Source: Azolla pinnata (lineage: Eukaryota > Streptophyta > Polypodiopsida > Salviniales > Salviniaceae). From it: a DNA stretch of 39,541 nt. Position 1 is the stretch's first letter. Each line of letters opens with the position of its first letter. The notes below the pieces were generated by a model that had not been told where the DNA came from, ran no database searches, and saw only the letters and a program-made list of their open reading frames with translations. Positions 1 through 12,200 of this stretch are shown one piece after another. The stretch is from contig JBBBWG010030731.1 of the NCBI GenBank assembly GCA_037176905.1, positions 1 to 39,541 on the forward strand. Direction: 5' to 3'. The position numbers and the translations under genes are program-made.

Positions 1-52
1 AGAACAAGGCAAAAGGACTCTGTCTTCAAAATTGAGTTATACCTAACTTCAA

Positions 53-296
53 CGATACCCCCTAATGTTATCTTAGTTGGGAGGGAGTGACTAGTGATAG
101 TGCCGACGAAGCTAATAGACATATTGCCTTGTCCAACAAGCCACATTAGAGGAGCTGACATTTACTTTAGTTTACAGTACCCCCCAATATTATATTAGTT
201 GGGAGGGAGTGACTTGTGATAGTGCCGACGAAGCTAATAAACATATTCCTTAGTCCAACAAGCCACGTTAGAAGAGCTGATATTTACTCTAGTTTC
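53..296. repeat. Tandem duplication, two copies of a 122-bp unit
   Basis: Copy 1 spans about 53-174 and copy 2 about 175-296. Both contain TTAGTTGGGAGGGAGTGAC (at 73 and 195) and then GATAGTGCCGACGAAGCTAAT, a polypyrimidine-poor stretch, and CCAACAAGCCAC. The copies differ at scattered bases, so the duplication is not brand new. No coding content is recognised. It abuts the LRR remnant that follows. Confidence 0.85.
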
Positions 297-312
297 CAAG
301 GTTCCAACCCTT

Positions 313-1175
313 TTGATATTTTACCTACATTACAATAACTTATATGACCCCTTGGCTCAAACACTCCTCAATTGTAACAAACTAAAACACTTCGATTTGT
401 CTTCGAAGTCTCCTACTCAAAAAGTTCTCAACTCTATCCATTGCCTCCTTAAGATTCGATCCTTAGACCTCTCCTCCAACAATTTTTCAGGTCCCCTTGG
501 GATGTCCCGCAAAGCTCGTCAATTTAAATTTGGTGTAAAATCTTTTTTGAACAACTGCATCTCATCAATTTTCAACCTCACTAACCTCAAGCGTCTTAGT
601 GTTAATTTATTTGATTTTTAATATTGATTTGAGAAATCATAAACATATATAATTTTGTATTAATAATTAATCAATGAGTGTGTTCAACTTATTTCTCATA
701 TAATAAAGTTGTTATGTTTAATTTTATAACCTTTGAACAAATTTCAAAGCTTATCATTCAAGAACACTTTTAACTAGTTATAATTGTATGTGCAAATGAT
801 ACGTTTAAAGAATTTTAAAGATTTTGTTCATAAGTACTTATATTAAAGAAATGTTAAAAATCGTTGAATCCATAATATAAATGTATGAATTTCTACATAT
901 GCAACTACCTTTGGAAATTTTTGAACCAACTCAAAGAGTCAATCTACAAAGATCGGGAACCTCACCTTCATACAAAGAGCTGGACATTTATGCAAATAGA
1001 CCCATGGGAGAGCTTCTTTCCACAGGACCTCGTCTCTTTCACTGTTTATAATAACCAACTATCTGGTTCCTTCCTTAGCAGCCATTTAAAGTTGGAGTCC
1101 CTTATAGACATCCAAATGTTCACTAACAATGTCAGATCTAGGCATAATGGCCAAGTGGGTAGCTTGATAAATTTG
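313..1175 (+). pseudogene. Decayed leucine-rich-repeat fragment (LRR receptor-like)
   Basis: Two separate plus-strand open stretches, in different frames, carry LRR-like sequence. The first (313-621) reads LKHFDLSS, then IRSLDLSSNNFSGPL and later FNLTNLKRLS. The second (about 885-1175) reads LVSFTVYNNQLSGSF followed by LESLIDIQMFTNN. These fit the plant extracellular LRR pattern LxxLxLxxNxxSGxx. The stretches are separated by about 260 bases of very AT-rich DNA with stops in all frames. No signal peptide, transmembrane segment or kinase domain is seen. I read this as a remnant of an LRR receptor-like protein or kinase gene. It could also be the end of a gene lying to the left of the window, but the frame changes and stops argue against function. 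Confidence 0.5.
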
Positions 1176-1185
1176 AGGAGACACA

Positions 1186-1352
1186 TATGCATGCATACAT
1201 ACAAATAAGCATACATACAAATAAGCACACATACATACATACCTATGAATGCATGCATGCACACATAAATAACCACACACATGCATGCAATCATACGCAC
1301 CTACTACATGCTTACAGACATGCACACATGCATACACATACATACATGTGTG
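1186..1352. repeat. CATA/CACA-rich degenerate microsatellite
   Basis: Irregular runs of ATACATACATA, CACACATACATAC and GCATGCATGC. The open frames seen here on both strands are low-complexity His/Tyr/Thr or Cys/Met/Val strings produced by the repeat, not genes. Confidence 0.85.
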
Positions 1353-2004
1353 ATACACATCGCCCACCATTCCATATGTCTAGGCCCATGGGTTGCTCTA
1401 AAGGTGAAGTAGAAGCGTTTAGGAAACGACCACTGCAAGAGGTCACCACTAGGTCAAGCATTAGGATTTAGGTCAAGCATATGAATACATAGCTATCTAT
1501 ATCTAGCCACTGAGAGCTAGCGAGAGAAATGATCGGGAGAATTAGAGGTAGATTAAGACTGCAAAGATCTTAATTCGAGACGTATTAACGCGAGATCAGA
1601 GTGCGGCGTTGAGAAAAGCCGATGATGATGCAACATTGAAATGTAAAAGCATAGGGTGCATATGCCGATTGAAGGTGGTCTAAATTGCGATCTCTGGGTA
1701 TGACATTTGCAATCCTCTGTGAAAATCTGATGCATTTTGCGACCCTCAAGAGAAAATATGGCTTAATGTTCAAGTGAAAATGTCACATTAATGCATTATG
1801 ACCTTCAGGTGAAAATCTGGCCTTTCAGCGACTTTGTACACGCTCACAGAATCTCCGCTTTGCACAATGCTCGAATTGAAGCTCTTTGCAGTCGTCAAAT
1901 TCGACTATGTTCTTCTCAAACATTGGCTACATGATTCTGGTGGCATTCGATGTCCTCTCGAAAACGCATTGAACTCGGGGGATTTGAACCTCAGACTGAG
2001 CCAA
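1353..2004. other. Intergenic stretch, nothing recognised
   Basis: Only short open frames with no recognisable family. Between about 1630 and 1830 the phrases CAATCCTCTGTGAAAATCTG, CCCTCAAGAGAAAATATGGC and CCTTCAGGTGAAAATCTGGC recur loosely, suggesting a very worn tandem repeat. Confidence 0.5.
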
Positions 2005-2222
2005 TCCAAACTCCAAGACCTCTTGACTTCAGTGAACCGAGAGGAATTCAACCCAAGACCTCCGACTTCGATGAAGTGAGAGAGGATTGCAAGCCAAGAC
2101 CTCTTGACTTCAATGAACTGAAGGATTTGAACTCAAGACCTCTTGACTTCAATGAAATGAAGAATTTCAAACCTAAGACCTCTTGACTTCAATGAAATGA
2201 AGGATTTGAACCCAAGACCTCA
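2005..2222. repeat. Tandem repeat, about 40-bp unit, 5 to 6 copies
   Basis: The core GACCTCTTGACTTCAATGAA recurs at about 2017, 2057 (altered), 2098, 2137, 2177 and (partly) 2216, a spacing of 39-41 bases. The spacer is a variant of ATGAAGGATTTGAACCCA. Because the unit is not a multiple of three, the apparent repeated peptide RPLDFNE moves between frames. It is unlikely to be coding. Confidence 0.85.
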
Positions 2223-2237
2223 TGTGGGGTCCCTGGA

Positions 2238-2277
2238 AAATCATGCATGCATGCATGCATACATACATACACACACA
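2238..2277. repeat. CATG/CATA/CACA microsatellite
   Basis: A run of CATGCATGCATGCATG changing to CATACATACATAC and then ACACACA. It resembles the larger arrays between the two genes at 23.1-25.1 kb. Confidence 0.9.
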
Positions 2278-2497
2278 TTTAAGGATAATAAAGAAAGACT
2301 ATGGAAAATACATGGCCTTTTTTTACTACTTTAAAATGCACATACTCTTTTTCAAAAACACAAGCTTCAGGTCTAGCCACAAACCCTAATCCCTGAACCC
2401 TAATGGGAAGGCAAAACAGAATGCAGCCTTTCCCATGGCCTACTCTTGCCATTGATGCTTGATCTTCCTTTCTGCTTAACCCCATGTGGGGTAGATC

Positions 2498-2840
2498 ATG
2501 CTGCAGGTAGCCATGGAATCAATCAAAATGCTGCTTTAGGCAGCCATGGAATCAATGAAAATGCTGCTTTAGGTAGCCATGGAATCAATCATAATACTGC
2601 ATCAGGCAGCTATGGAATCCATCAAAATGCTGATTCAGGCAGCCATGGAATCAACCAAAATACTGCATCAAGCAGCCATGGAATCAATCAAAATGCTGCT
2701 TGTTGGGCATCCATGGAATCAATCAAAATGCTGCTTCAGGCAGCCGTGGAATCAATCAAAATGCTGCATCAGGCAGCCGTTGAATCAATCAAAATACTGC
2801 ATCAGGCCGCCGTGGAATCAATCAAAATGCTGCTGCAGGG
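2498..2840. repeat. 33-bp minisatellite, about 10 copies
   Basis: The unit is close to GGCAGCCATGGAATCAATC followed by AAAATGCTGCWTCA. Most copies are 33 bases, a multiple of three, so several plus-strand frames stay open through it. One frame gives an 11-residue repeat SHGINQNAA-x-G; another gives MESIKMLLQAA. A copy at about 2701-2715 is longer and switches the frame. No upstream promoter or family similarity supports a protein, so it is listed as a repeat. An open frame of 207 codons (2446-3069) runs through and beyond it. Confidence 0.8.
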
Positions 2841-4200
2841 TTTGAGAGCTGCCATCCTATCTTCGCATTCGGAAAGGGCATATATACCAAATCGAGCATG
2901 GTCCCGACACAGATTATTCTCTTGCCAGGCTTGTCTCGAGCTTTCTAAGAGACAAAGGATCATCCCTTTCCTGGATGTTGTCCTCAAGATGGTGCAGATA
3001 CTGATGGAATCCTGCTCTCTAAATGAATCATTTGAGCCTGCCATGGCTATGACGATCTGGCTGAATTGATTCGAGGCAAATGAAGCACCTCCGGCGACAT
3101 CGTCATCATCTTCAAGACCACCTCTGACATGGAGATTCCATCTCTTTTTGTCCCTCGCAGTTTCTTCTTTACACATAAGCTAAAAGCAAGGAACATGGAA
3201 GTTAAAGAGCTCATCACGCCAGGATTCAAAGGCTCCCCAGCCCTGTACGGAAAAAAGGAAAAAAGCCGATTCTGCAAAGCACTGCAGATGAACCCACCAA
3301 TGGAATGGAACACCTAAAAGCGAAGTGAGGTGCAAGCAAGATAAGAAGACTGCACATGAATGATGCTGCTCCCCTCGATGATGGTTTTTTCGAGGATTTG
3401 CATACATGTGAAGGCTCCCTCTGACCCTGTTTAACTTGTCCAAAATTTTCAATAACTTCCAACTTTGGCACAGTACTGACCCTTGGCAACAAGATGATCC
3501 ATCCATAGAAAGGTCCAATGATATGACTGCCCTGTTGCTGCAGTGGCCGAGAAGAAGTAGAGCCTCAAAGAAAGTATACTGCAGTGTTAGATACATATAC
3601 ACATATAACTGCTCAGCTGTATAATCTCTTTGATTCTAACTGAACAAGGAGGATGCTGAACTTATATGGCATGAAAGGATATAAGCAAATGCCGAAAGCT
3701 ATTGACCGGAAAAGGGATGTCGGATGGATCTTGGAGATAGGTTGGCTTCAACAATCAATAGAATGTGGTTATTTGTTCAATTCGATTTGATGATATAGCC
3801 TTAGCACATGCCATCCTAACAACTCTATCTAATTCATTAAGAGCAAGAATTTGGTATTACCTCATGATGGTGGGAGTCCAGACATATGGCATCTGCAACA
3901 ATGCCCACTGATCAGCTCAACTACCACATTTCAAGCTTCAAGCATATGGTCCTTCAGCCGATGATGGCCTGCTGATGTGGGGCCAAGCTGTGCTCCCAGA
4001 CTTTGAAAATGGAGCCCAGAAAAGGCCTGTGTGGTGGGTCAAATCATGGTGAGAGATTAGTACCACCATACATATAAAGTAAACATTTTCCTGTTCCAAA
4101 CTTCACTTTGGCAGAGCGGTCTCATCTACTTTACCTTCTCCAGTTGCGCTGCTCATAGAAGACCATGTAGAACAAGTCAATATGGGCAGAAAGCCCAATA
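2841..4200. other. Intergenic stretch without a recognised gene
   Basis: Open frames are present on both strands up to 140 codons (for example minus strand 3180-3602), but I recognise no domain, and overlapping open frames on both strands suggest chance. No retroelement motif, tRNA or rRNA is recognised. Confidence 0.5.
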
Positions 4201-4662
4201 ACATTAGATGAAGATAAATCAAGGGTTCTTCCTTATGCCACAATGGGATCCTCTTTATGAACAGAGTTCACATCCTACAACTTGATAATAACACAACTGT
4301 TACAGCATCTCGAATTATAGCTATAGCTTGTCAGAATTACCAAGGAAAAAGCAACACTACCCTCTCGTCCCAAAATGTTGTCATCGGTATATAAGCTCAG
4401 GTATTTTTCCTGCAATGACAGGCCTGATGAAAAAACGGTCTCGACTTTTCCAGGATGTAAACGCATTTTATCGCGCTATTCAATCAGTTACGAAACAGAA
4501 ACTTTTGAATTTCAAAACAAAAAAAGAAAAGAACATCAAGGCCATGCGATGATCATCGCATAAACTTAATATCAAATCAACAAGGAGGGGAAGGAAGCGG
4601 AGAGGAAGAGAAAGATTTGGCTGCTTTTTTTTTTTTCTACAAGGGAAGTGAAGCGGAGATGA
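4201..4662 (-). other. Region downstream of the kinesin stop codon, probable 3' UTR and terminator area
   Basis: The minus-strand kinesin stop is at 4663-4665. On the coding strand the following bases include an A-rich run (poly-T at 4626-4636 on the plus strand). I cannot define a polyadenylation site with confidence. No other gene is seen. Confidence 0.4.
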
Positions 4663-6269
4663 TCAGCTTCTTGGGGAGATACATGAGTCTGGCAATGGTT
4701 CAGTTTTTTGCCACCATCTGAGGTACAACATCCACCATTGTTGGCTCCATCTCCATCTTGAGAACCTTACACTTTTCCTTGGATCCTGTCTCATGTAGGA
4801 TCCTTGTCCTGTAGACATCACCTGCAATCTCGCATGTCAACAACATAAAAATAACACAACAAAGGCAGATACATGGACACAAGCAATGATCATATGATCT
4901 GAGGTTTTCCAGGTGAGGACGTGCCTTGCTGAGGTCTTCATGGAATGCACCCAGTCTGGAGCCACCTTTCCAACTACTGTCATTCACAAGACCTAATCGA
5001 CCGGAAGCTTGACTTTGAATATGATTCAGCTCGATTGAAAGCTCCTCAATTTTGTTCTTTAGATCATCATGAGCCATGGATTTCTGGAAAAGTAATCAAT
5101 TCAAAAGAAAAACATTGTAGGAAATAGGTCCACATTTACTACCGTCTGCCCTCAAGGTTACTAATGCATAGAAATGTATGAATCCTCATTATGAGATACT
5201 CAAGCAAGAACAGTCAAATTTCTCACTGCTAAACCTCATGTGAATTCTAAAGAGTTCTGTATACTTTAACATAGAAAAAACAGGAGAACAAAACTTGGTT
5301 TTCTCACCAATATTTAAATGGAATCTGAAATCAGGACATGAAGTGCACATCAATCAGCATTTTACATGATTTTTGTTTCAATACAATGAGATTGACACCT
5401 TGGTAGAAGTTATGAGCGCCATAGAAACAGCTTGTTCCCTTTGTTCACTCTCCAATTCTCGTTTGCAAATCTCTCTTTGTTTAAGCAACTCCTTAAGAGT
5501 ATTCATTTTGTTTTTCAACTCGTTGTTTTCAAGCTTCACCTCATGCAATTCACACCTTTTTCAAGATAATATTCACAATATGGTCAGAATCTATGCACAG
5601 GACATTATTATACATACAGCAGATTGGTTTTTAATGACAATTTTAGGCAAGCCCTAACATAAAGGCATTTTAAGGGAGTAAAAAAAGATAATATTTTAAG
5701 ATGTGTCCATAATAAATGAATTCGACTGAGTACTGTTATATGGCTGGTTTTATCATGCAAGCGTCATCTCCTACTAGTCTAGAATATGCATATCTGTTGA
5801 CTCTGAAAGGGTCATCTAGGCCCACTCAATTTTTCAAGATTATTGACTTGCATTCTGATCTTAACATCTGATCTTAACATAGACACGGGACACATAAGAC
5901 TCATAGGTTGTGATGGCCGTTTATGGGATACACATGCCTCTATGTTTTCTATGTTTAGTACCCTTCTGCATTATTCACTCGACTATAGAATCTAGCTAGA
6001 TAGATATCACATTAATAAGCTTGAGAAGTGGAAATAAGAAAAACCTTGCAGATGCTGCAGCATTGAACGCATGCTGGAGGAGCAATTTCACCTCACTTAA
6101 GTTCTGAAAATTGTGCCATCTTGTTTGGTCAGTAAATGCATGCTCCCGTTCTTCTGCATCGGATAATTCTGCAGCCATATCTACAAGTGCAGTAGAAGAT
6201 GCATTAAGCAAGCTCTCTAGAAAATATATCCTGTGTTTGCGTGCCTTTGCTGCATTAAGGGGAGGCTTC
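4663..6269 (-). other. Kinesin tail exons 24-27 with Trp-rich C-terminus
   Basis: Exon 24 (residues 950-1025) has [20 protein letters not shown] and [10 protein letters not shown], the conserved KIN-4 distal block. Exons 25 and 26 are charged coiled-coil sequence ([38 protein letters not shown]). Exon 27 must be read in the frame [14 protein letters not shown] to give [20 protein letters not shown], which matches the Trp/Arg-rich tail of FRA1-type kinesins. A different frame is also open there (ending VVPQMVAKN) but lacks family similarity. To reach the Trp-rich frame, exon 26 must end in phase 0; the best donor is AAG|GCACGT, a GC donor, after 4925. Confidence 0.75.
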
Positions 6270-9200
6270 CTGAAAATGTCAAATGCATAAGTTACTCCTG
6301 AACGATTTGCAATTACATAAAAAAAAAATTCTTGCTAACGGCATGCACCCTCCCTTTCTCCATTAACTGGACAGAGCTTAGCGGTCGCTGTTTTAGAGGA
6401 TGACTACTCTATTGCATTCAATACATGATTGAAAATGACACAAGTACATTCTCTGTACGTTCTATGTTTCTTTATGAATGGTGGGATAACTAATATTGTG
6501 ACCTAGTTTCAAATAAAAAAATGTACCGCTTGGGAAAGAGTAAAATGACTTATCAATATGCACTATTCAAGAAGTTACGGACTCCAATTTCAACATGTCT
6601 GTAGTAGGATCTATTTAGAAAAACCATGAACCTAGTTTCATATTAGAAAATGTAGGAGATGGGAAACAAATGCTCTATATGTTGCAATCTTATGATTTCT
6701 TCCAAGCAGTGATCAGTATGCACTAACCTAGAAGCTTGAGGAATTCGCAACCTACAAGTTATGTACCACTTGAAATTATATTTATTCATTCTTTAAAATT
6801 CCGTATATTGAAAATATCCTTAATAATAGACAATTGTATCTTACGCATCACTGCCGCAATTCAAAGTCTCATCAGAATCTTGCCCACTCTCAATTGAATC
6901 CTCTTTCCGTAACTCTTCAAGTTCTTTGGCTATTGAGGCACTCCTATAATATCAGAGTGATGCAAATACGTCTCTCAAGAAAGAAATCTAAGAAGCCCAC
7001 ATAAACATATTTCATTCCTAAGTTTCTTACGCATCTCTTTGTTTCTCATAAGCTGCCCTCACTTCATTTATCCTCACTGCAACCTCCAGTTCATGATTAA
7101 GCCAATGTTGCAACTCCCTCTCATTTGTCTGAAAGACATCTAAGGACTTCAAACTGGGTTCCTTTTGTTCCATGCACAATTTCAGGAGACTACAGAAAAC
7201 GCATAGTTCCTAACCTGGATGAGATTGCCGTCAGAATCTGCACTCCCTGCAAAATGGTGTTTTTCTAATCCTTAATACAGAAGAGAGCAATTTATCATGC
7301 ATTAACATTAACAGTTTTATCATTCCTTCAACATTCTGCATCAAGACAAAGCAGACAGATGAAAATGCAGAAACACTTATTCCGTTTGTTAGACTGCCGA
7401 AATACTACTGCGGAGAAGAAAAACAAATATGCAAATTTATGATCTTATTAAAAGAACAACCGATTACCCTGACATGAACTTCCCCTGATAACAGGCTTCC
7501 GGACTCCAAGCAGCTCTTTCAGACGCCGAGTAGCTGCAGCAGCTTCTTCCGTCTTTCTTTGCAGTACCTTATAAATTTCACACAGGATCAGTAAATAAGA
7601 TATTATGTTGGATCAGAAAAAACAACGAATTCTTAGACATCAGGTTTACCATTTTTTGACGTTGATTTAGTGTGTGTAGCTTTTTCATCTCAAACTCATT
7701 ACGCCGCCCTTCTTTCTTGAGCTATAACCAGGGGATATCATTAGGGTTGATAATGATTGGATAATACTTATCATAAGATAATGAAATAAAAGATTTTAAT
7801 TCACTTCATTTCCTCTTATTGCCTCATGTTCATAAAAAGCAAAGCAGTGCCAACAGCTCTAAAGCTTTTACTATTTCTGTCAAGTGTCATACCTTCCCCC
7901 AAGTGGAAGTTGGGGCCTGTAGTCTACGCTTCCAGGGATGCAGTGCTCAAGGGGTGTAAGTTTCACTAAGCTTGGAGTTAATGTCTTAAGCGGCCAGAAC
8001 GACCTATAAGATTATACGAGCGAGACATTGCACTATTATTTTCTTCTTTGAGAAGAAAAAAACAGATGGACCAAGGCAGCTCATTGATCTCCAACAGGGG
8101 CCACCATCGAGAGATTTCTGAAGCCTGGGAAACACTTTTGATGGCAAGAGATAACATCCTTAATCTGTTGATAACAAGGGTGGTGAGACTGCAGTACAGA
8201 TGGCCAGGTTCCGGTTGCACATCCATCAACCCCTAAGCTTGGTCAAGAAGTAATGTATCCACCGATTGACTAACAAGTATTTGACAGAGTGAAGGGGTTG
8301 GAGTTCTAGCAAAGACCGTCCCAAACACCATTGGCTCATAAAACAAAACAAACAGCTTAAAACCAGATACCAGGTCTCCATAATAGATATGACAAAATGT
8401 AATACCACTTCAGATCAGATTCCAGAATGGCCTATGAGATTATTAATATGGCATTACTATATAACACTCAAGTCTGATTCCATGGAAACAAAGAAAGAAC
8501 GTTATATTAGCATTTTTTAAGAGTCCAAAATAAATTATAAGACGAATGAGAAAATACATCTTCAAATATTTTTTTCTCAAACAAAAATCAATGTAACTAC
8601 ACATGAGTTCTGAAAGGGTGGGTCTAGGTATCTAACTGCAAATGATCGAGTAATTTAGATTGGTTGAACCTTTTGCCTTTGAAAAATCCCAACATGGCTC
8701 ACTAAGACTGAAAGACCTCTCCAAGGAGGGAGGTACCTTTGACTTCTAGTGATAATAGCCTTTATTGATCATAACAAAGGTGATGAGACCATGGTTCAGC
8801 AGCTTGTGGCCTACACACACAACACAATCTGATAGCTTGATCCATCGTAACCCCTTCAGATTGTGTTGGCTGAGAACCCACTAGGGTATTCGTTTCTTGA
8901 TTTGTGCCATGAGATGGGGGCACAGAAACTAAAGGAGAGTCGTGATTGTTATCAAAGCTGTCACTTACAATACACTCTGTTGGCATAAGGTCAGTCTATT
9001 TGGAAAAATGTGGTTTTATAACCTCCTGCATTATCTCAATGCGAATATTGGCTAGGCACTTCTGTTTTAAACCAACGAGGGTAATCTGAACAATCTGAAA
9101 AATATTAAGACAGCCGGTGACTCAACTTATTCTTTTGTCATAGTAATGGGCAAAGAAAAAATCATCTTAGGGGAAGTAATGCATATTGGAAGGTAGTAAG

Positions 9201-12200
9201 CAAAACCCATCAAAAAATGGTCCAGTCCACTTTTACTGCCCCAATGTAAACTGGGAGCAATTAATTACACATAAAATATATACATGTGCTTCAAATATTC
9301 ACTTACTTGAAACAGCTCTCTTTCACGAGATGCTTTCCAGACTCGAAAAGTCTCTGCCTCTTGTTTGATTCTGTGCATCAAATTAACCTTTCATAAAACA
9401 TGTAGATTGTTAAGTTCTAAATCTCGATTATTCTGCTAAACTATGAATATGTATTTGACTCTAGTACCCGTTGTGCCTTCATTCTTTGAATTTCCTCCTG
9501 GAGGTGCTTGGCTGCATCATCACTTCTCTGTTTCTGCCTTAACAGTTGTGTGTGACTTTCCTGATTTCTTTTAAGATCTGCAATCTGTAAGTTAATTTTA
9601 GTACATGCAACGATATAGAAACTGAAATAAAATGTCCATAAAAAAGCACCTGATGCTCCAGCGTTTTCAACTTCTGTGCATATGTTTCCTTTATTTTCTG
9701 GGCTTGTTCGTCAGTTTGGTTGACTAGAGTCTCCATTTCAACCAATAAAAGATCTCGCTCCCTCTACAGTACAGCAAACGAGAATCTGTTCCTTAATACA
9801 TGAACAGTACAGTTTTATACAGTACATATAAAACTTCTGCCTGTATCAGTTTCTGAATCTTTGGAAAATATCCTTACTTGAAATGTTTTCTTTTCTTCTT
9901 CAAGCTCCTGAATTTTCTTTTCAAAATGATGCCTTAATGAGTCTGCATCGGACTTTAAAAATGTTTGCATTTCTGCCTGTTGTTGCAAAATATAGAAAAA
10001 TAGATTGATCATGATTAAGGTTTAAGATTGGCTTTACTGTCATTGAACTACAGTGCTTATTGGCAATACTATACACCTCTTTTTGCTCCAGGCATTTATT
10101 CAATTGTTGAAGCTCTTTATCTAATGTGTCTTGTAAAACAGTGTGCTCCCATTCTTTAGCAATTGTCTCAGCCTCCTCATCAACAAAAACTTTGCAACAA
10201 CTGAAGAGGTTAGATAGGTTTCGTTGAAGCTTTGAATATATTTTGACAAAACAATAAATAGCATAAAATAGAATAGAATAGAAAGTTTTAACGTCCACAA
10301 AGAGGCCAATTTTGAGCCATGGGACCTAGGTTTAGGTAGTTCTTCATGGATGTCACCTTCCTAAGAAGAGATGTCCATATCTTGGAGTAACAATTCTCTA
10401 TGTGAGAACAAATGCTGGTAGAAGAAGGAAAAAAGGCCCAAGATGAGAAAGACTAGAAATTAGTAAGAGATATCAGCACTCTCAGCCAATTAGATATAAT
10501 GCCAATAGAGCCTACTTCACTGGATGCAGGAAAAAACATCCAAAAAGTACCTTTGATACTAACAGGCTCAAACATTACTCAGGAAGTCGGTCCACGTATT
10601 ACAAAGGCATGTTTACATATGCATAAAACTGATATAATTGTATCTTATCCTGAATATGATAGATTTTCTTATAATGTAGCTCATCGAGTATTCTAGTTCA
10701 AATGTACTTCAAGGACAAACATCAGAAAGAAGTTTATAAAATTTCTTTGCATGTGTTGAGCTGACAATGAGTTTTAGCATACTTAGTACTTTAGTCTTCT
10801 TCCATGCATGATGATTACAAGAATCCAGAAAACGAATAGGAAGAAATAAATATAGTTCTGGGCCTTCAATTCTTTCCTCCCTCACACACAAGGTAAAGTG
10901 CTGTACAAGTGATATAGTAATGTGTACACAACTAAATGCCACTTGATGCACTGCTATTTGAAAATGAAACACAACTTTCATGCAGATTGTATGATGGAAT
11001 GTGAGGACAACTTACAGGAATAACCTAGATTAAAAGATTGTCATTTCAAAGGTGCTTGTATACAATTCTTGTAAATGCCACTATCTGAATTTCCTTACTT
11101 CTGGACGAGCTCTCATTTTTAAAAAGGAAGGAGGGAACAACTTGAATCTTGAAAGCATTGTCATGCAAATTTGTGCCATGTTTTCTTATGGATGTGAACC
11201 ATTAAGAAATTAAGAACAATAATCATGCTTGAATCCCAAAAATAACCATTTCTCACGTTTTTTTACCTGACGTTTGGAGATTTCTGACTTTCAGTGCCTC
11301 AAGACTTTTACTTCCAAAATCCATGCAAGTGGGAGAACCCAGGAGGTTTTCTTGTAGTGCATCTATACATAGATCCTTATTACTCAATTGATTATTGTCA
11401 ACATGTTGAGACTTCTGTAGCTGTTGCAACTTCGCCTCCAATTCTTGTATTCGTGCCAGGTGTGACTTCAAGATGCCGAAGTCCTGTATGGAAGTGAATA
11501 TCAGACCATATCTCCAAAGAAAAGAATCCTGGCGTAGATGAGAAAAAAAAAAGCTAGGGCTTTTGTATAGCCAAAAACTGAAATGGAAAAAAACCTGCTT
11601 CTCAATCAAATTATCCAAATCTTGAATGTTCTTTCCACTTTCAATACATTCAAGCTTCAGCTTCAGCTTGTCTCGTTCAATCTATAAAAACATTTATATC
11701 TATAAAGATACATAAAATATATTCATGTTAAGATAAGTAGGAAGAGCACAGAAAACTGCCATAATACCCTGTGCTGCTCTTTATTTCGCAAAATGCCCCG
11801 AGAGAGACCATTAATTTCCCTAATAGTAATATACATATCCTATTGTATAATGGAAGGTTGTAATAAATGGCAACAAAAGTTCAAATATTATCATCACATA
11901 CAATACAGTCCTTTTAAAAGGAAGAAGTAGGGAATATCGTTCCCTCATATTAATTGTTTAAAGACGAGAATACAACCAGACAATCTCATCAACAACGAAC
12001 CATCACAGTTTTCTTTAGCTCTATCTTTGTCTCATACCATAAGTCGACCAATGGCTACACAAGATAAATCCAAGAAGAGGATATAATGCATTGGGCATTA
12101 TACCAGACACATGGATCCTAGACGTCTAGGTCACAGTCACACTACCCTTGTTATCAACAGATAAAGGTCATTCTGCCCCCTGGCGAGACAACAATGTAAG

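Noticed and set aside
1979..2186. A repeat protein with RPLDFNE units
   Set aside because: The DNA unit is about 40 bases, so the peptide changes frame from copy to copy; better explained as non-coding tandem repeat.
3180..3602. 140-codon minus-strand open frame
   Set aside because: No recognised domain or start context; its composition does not resemble a conserved protein.
4700..5077. A continuous minus-strand frame ending VVPQMVAKN as the kinesin C-terminus
   Set aside because: It reads through intron 26 and uses the wrong frame of the last exon; the other frame gives the family-typical Trp-rich tail.
10499..10696. Small open frames inside kinesin introns as separate nested genes
   Set aside because: Each is short, lacks family similarity and sits within AT-rich intron sequence.
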